Notes under the pieces: model-generated
What the model was told of the DNA's origin: nothing
The model's database searches: none
What the model saw: only the letters and a program-made list of their open reading frames with translations
In this document: in pieces, positions 13,654 through 14,075 of the stretch
How positions within the stretch are numbered: the first letter of the stretch is position 1
Layout: every line of letters begins with the position of its first letter
Assembly (NCBI GenBank): GCA_022572285.1
Contig: JACZWF010000016.1
Span: 1-14,075 of the forward strand
DNA length: 14,075 nt
Source: Nitrososphaerota archaeon
GTDB taxonomy: Archaea > Thermoproteota > Nitrososphaeria > Nitrososphaerales > UBA57
Direction of reading: 5' to 3'
Program-made: the position numbers and the translations under genes

Positions 13654-13750
13654 GGGCCCGTAGCCTAGCATGGATAGGGCGCCGGTCTTCGGAGTTCGAA
13701 ATAATGATGTGAACCGGAGGTCCAGGGTTCGAATCCCTGACGGCCCACCA
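13654..13750 (+). tRNA. tRNA-Arg(TCG) with a 19-base intron and encoded CCA
   Basis: The cloverleaf folds clearly. The acceptor 5' strand is GGGCCCG, then T8 A9. The D stem is GCCT with GGGC, and the anticodon stem is CCGGT with ACCGG. The exon loop CTTCGG plus A after the intron gives anticodon TCG (13689-13691), which reads CGA. The T stem is CAGGG with CCCTG around TTCGAAT. Discriminator A and CCA are encoded (13747-13750). The acceptor 3' strand is ACGGCCC: pairs 1-5 form, but C6-C67 and G7-A66 are mismatches. A bulged C6 would instead allow G7-C67 and T8-A66. The D, anticodon and T arms are regular. The odd 3' end and the foreign-looking DNA after it suggest an integration boundary. Confidence 0.88.
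13693..13711 (+). other. tRNA-Arg intron at the canonical 37/38 site
   Basis: Nineteen bases lie between G37 (13692) and A38 (13712). The BHB form is present: central helix 13687-13690 (CUUC) with 13706-13709 (GAUG), three pairs and one U-U. The 5' bulge is GG|A and the 3' bulge is UG|A. A short inner stem (GUU with AAU) has a six-base loop. Cutting after the second base of each bulge gives a normal seven-base anticodon loop. The cut rule is the same as for the mtnA intron. Confidence 0.82.
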
Positions 13751-13819
13751 TGCAAGCATTTGTCAAACACCTGCCAGAAAACGCACGTGCCTCCAATCCG
13801 TTGCCGTGAGCATATTCAG

Positions 13820-14056
13820 ATGACCCAAGACCGTGAACGGTCCAAGAAATCCGAGAAAAGCAGTGAACATGTAGGACCTGCGGACTTCAAGCGACGACGC
13901 AAGCGCCTGCAAACGACAATATGGAGCTCAATCAACCTCTACGCCATATGGAAGGAATTCCAATCGACGAACGCCGAAGAGGCGACCGGGCTGAACCGCT
14001 ATAGAGGGTTCTTCGTGCCTGTGCTCTACGCGCTGCGCCAAGCGTTCATCGTCTAG
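13820..14056 (+). CDS. Start of an unknown protein, possibly HEPN/AbiU2-like, interrupted by TAG
   Basis: The frame from the ATG at 13820 gives 78 residues. A charged, basic N-terminus (residues 1-30) is followed by TTIWSSINLYAIWKEF and LNRYRGFFVPVLYALRQAF. After the TAG (14054-14056) the same frame continues FAKVFD to the window end. The pattern of an amphipathic helix, RGFFxPxLYALRxxF and then AKxFD resembles HEPN-type (AbiU2-like) proteins. The match is from memory of the pattern and is uncertain. If the similarity does continue, the TAG is a point mutation in a longer gene and this is a pseudogene. Codon use (CGC, GCG, GAC, CTG) is more GC-rich than in the neighbouring genes, and the gene lies 70 bases after the tRNA, which fits transferred DNA. 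Confidence 0.5.
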   Translation: MTQDRERSKKSEKSSEHVGPADFKRRRKRLQTTIWSSINLYAIWKEFQSTNAEEATGLNRYRGFFVPVLYALRQAFIV

Positions 14057-14075
14057 TTCGCGAAAGTCTTCGACC

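Noticed and set aside
904..14056. TAG read as an amino acid (for example pyrrolysine), given in-frame TAG in ppsA and the HEPN-like gene
   Set aside because: TAG ends bud32, rdgB, rps15, the winged-helix gene and the two-helix membrane protein at their expected lengths, so it acts as a normal stop here. ppsA has other lesions.
1..14075. CRISPR array, insertion sequence or rRNA gene
   Set aside because: No regularly spaced repeats, no transposase frame with terminal repeats and no rRNA-like conserved stretches were seen.

Overview
The window reads as archaeal chromosomal DNA, most probably a TACK archaeon of the Nitrososphaeria/Thaumarchaeota side. This is inferred from gene content: Kae1, Bud32 and Pcc1 (KEOPS), ribosomal protein S15, a RecJ/Cdc45-like protein, the RFC large subunit, a UbiA-type lipid prenyltransferase, tRNA-splicing endonuclease, RNase P protein Pop5 and a COG1325 exosome-associated protein. 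Many first genes have a TATA-like box about 25-30 bases before the start and little or no leader, while internal operon genes have Shine-Dalgarno-like sites.

Layout. 1-480 (-) is the N-terminal part of an MscS-type channel, cut by the window edge. 541-1537 (-) is a decayed phosphoenolpyruvate synthase gene with two internal deletions, each marked by an alternating GC tract, plus an in-frame TAG. 1578-1853 (-) is a small winged-helix regulator. 2066-2791 (+) holds two small membrane proteins. 2847-3632 (-) is a COG1325-pop5 pair. 3672-9339 (+) is a tight cluster: kae1, bud32, XTP/dITP pyrophosphatase, rps15, recJ-like, pcc1, serS. 9359-12441 (-) is the cluster endA, ubiA, rfcL and a Cys-rich small protein. 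12542-13630 (+) is mtnA. 13654-13750 (+) is an intron-containing tRNA-Arg(TCG). The end, from about 13751, has different codon use and holds the start of a possibly HEPN/AbiU2-like gene, interrupted by TAG.

Main discovery. mtnA is interrupted by 30 bases (13030-13059) carrying an in-frame TGA, immediately after the catalytic-Cys motif THC. The insert and its flanks fold into the core of an archaeal bulge-helix-bulge (BHB) splice motif: a 4-bp central helix, two opposed 3-nt bulges and a 6-bp inner helix. Cutting after the second base of each bulge removes exactly 30 bases. That restores the family motif THCNAG and gives an 80-residue spacing between catalytic Cys and Asp, the spacing recalled for Bacillus subtilis MtnA. 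I therefore read mtnA as a split gene with a protein-coding mRNA intron, not as a pseudogene. The likely enzyme is the tRNA-splicing endonuclease; an EndA subunit gene lies divergently next to mtnA. The tRNA just downstream carries a 19-base intron of the same architecture.

How the genes relate. The window concentrates RNA processing and tRNA biology: KEOPS t6A synthesis, Pop5, COG1325, EndA, SerS and a spliced tRNA. Replication is represented by RfcL and the RecJ/Cdc45-like protein. The tRNA 3' end looks like an integration boundary: the acceptor stem has two mismatches and foreign-looking DNA follows.
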